From the NCBI GenBank assembly GCA_964433315.1, contig CAYSQO010000079.1, positions 1 through 7,965 of the forward strand: a stretch of 7,965 nucleotides of DNA, read 5' to 3'. Positions 7,501 through 7,965 of the stretch are shown piece after piece. The notes under the pieces are model-generated. The model was not told where the DNA came from, did not search any database, and saw nothing but the letters and a program-made list of their open reading frames with translations. The stretch comes from Aquariibacter sp964433315 (GTDB lineage: Bacteria; Pseudomonadota; Gammaproteobacteria; Burkholderiales; Burkholderiaceae_C). The position numbers were made by a program, and so were the translations under genes. Within the stretch, counting starts at the first letter, position 1; each line of letters opens with the position of its first letter.

Positions 7501-7965
7501 ATGATCCGCAATGCCCGCCACACCCTGCGCCGCCTGGCCGCCACCAGCGCCCTGACCCTGGGCGCCCTGCTGCCGGCCCTGGCCGCTTCGCCCCTGGAGA
7601 CCATCGTCCCGGCCGCGCCGGTCGTCGCGGGCGAGGCCGGCCGTGCCGACCCGGCCTCGGCCCTGCACCTGCTGGCCGCCGCCGCCGAGGCCTACCGCGC
7701 CGACCCGGTCCGCGCCCTGACCGCCTTCAACGACGGCCTGGCCCCCTTCCAGCAGGCCGACCTGTATGTCTTCGTCATCGACGTCCGCAGCGGCCGCATG
7801 CTGGCCAACGGCGGCTTCCCCGGCCTGACCGGGGGCGAGGTGGCCGGTCTGCGCGACGCCCGCGGCGCCGCGGTGGGCGAGGCCTTCCTGCACCTGCCCA
7901 AGGACGCGATCAGCCAGGTCAGCTACCACTGGCGCAACCCGCAGACCTGGCGCATCGAGACCAAG
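7501..7965 (+). CDS. Secreted Cache-domain protein, N-terminal part (cut by window edge)
   Basis: The first 155 residues are visible and the frame stays open to the right edge. A signal peptide (HTLRRLA, hydrophobic core about 17-27, likely cleavage after ALA at residue 28) sends it to the periplasm. From about residue 55 it resembles a single Cache domain of the extracytoplasmic small-molecule sensor superfamily: an Ala-rich helix, AFNDGLAPF (75-83), DLYVFVIDVRSGRMLANG (87-104), LRDARG (117-122), then VSYHWRNPQTWRIETK (140-155), which matches the usual V-x-Y-x-W-x-NP ending with a Lys. In known proteins such domains bind small ligands, often carboxylates. The missing C-terminus would show whether it is a free periplasmic protein, a chemoreceptor or a kinase. 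The cleavable signal peptide suggests a soluble protein. It has its own predicted promoter and a strong ribosome binding site. No ligand can be inferred. Confidence 0.82.
   Translation, partial: MIRNARHTLRRLAATSALTLGALLPALAASPLETIVPAAPVVAGEAGRADPASALHLLAAAAEAYRADPVRALTAFNDGLAPFQQADLYVFVIDVRSGRMLANGGFPGLTGGEVAGLRDARGAAVGEAFLHLPKDAISQVSYHWRNPQTWRIETK

Overview
The window is very GC-rich by eye, with almost every wobble position G or C. It reads as an ordinary chromosomal stretch of a Gram-negative proteobacterium. The lipid A hydroxylase and the lipoprotein imply an outer membrane. The style of the AlaRS, GabD and LpxO proteins and the base composition fit Burkholderiales (betaproteobacteria); that placement is inference. 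There is no CRISPR array, tRNA, rRNA, insertion sequence or phage gene that I can support.

Layout. The left part is read on the minus strand: alaS (2065-4695), then a small HNH endonuclease gene (1627-1965) with a strong ribosome binding site, then a lipoprotein with a ClpP-like protease-fold signature (99-1478). The right part is read on the plus strand: a GabD-type succinate-semialdehyde dehydrogenase (4801-6297), LpxO lipid A hydroxylase (6424-7326), and the start of a secreted Cache-domain protein (7501 to beyond the right edge). alaS and gabD are divergent. The roughly 100 bp between them hold a rare AT-richer island with an imperfect dyad (4742-4769) that can be read as two face-to-face, overlapping sigma70 promoters. 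No gap between genes exceeds 300 bases.

How the genes relate. They do not form one obvious pathway: translation (alaS), GABA/succinate-semialdehyde catabolism (gabD), outer-membrane lipid A remodelling (lpxO), a predicted periplasmic sensor domain (Cache), a nuclease of unknown role (HNH) and an envelope lipoprotein. Three products act at or in the envelope. I see no convincing new multi-gene system. The points most worth a second look are the symmetric alaS/gabD promoter region, a glutamate at the coenzyme-specificity position of GabD, the Ser-Ser-Cys site of the ClpP-like lipoprotein, and a palindrome placed inside the predicted promoter of the Cache gene.

The window has many very long open frames opposite real genes, up to almost 1800 codons. 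These are by-products of GC-biased codon use and are left out.
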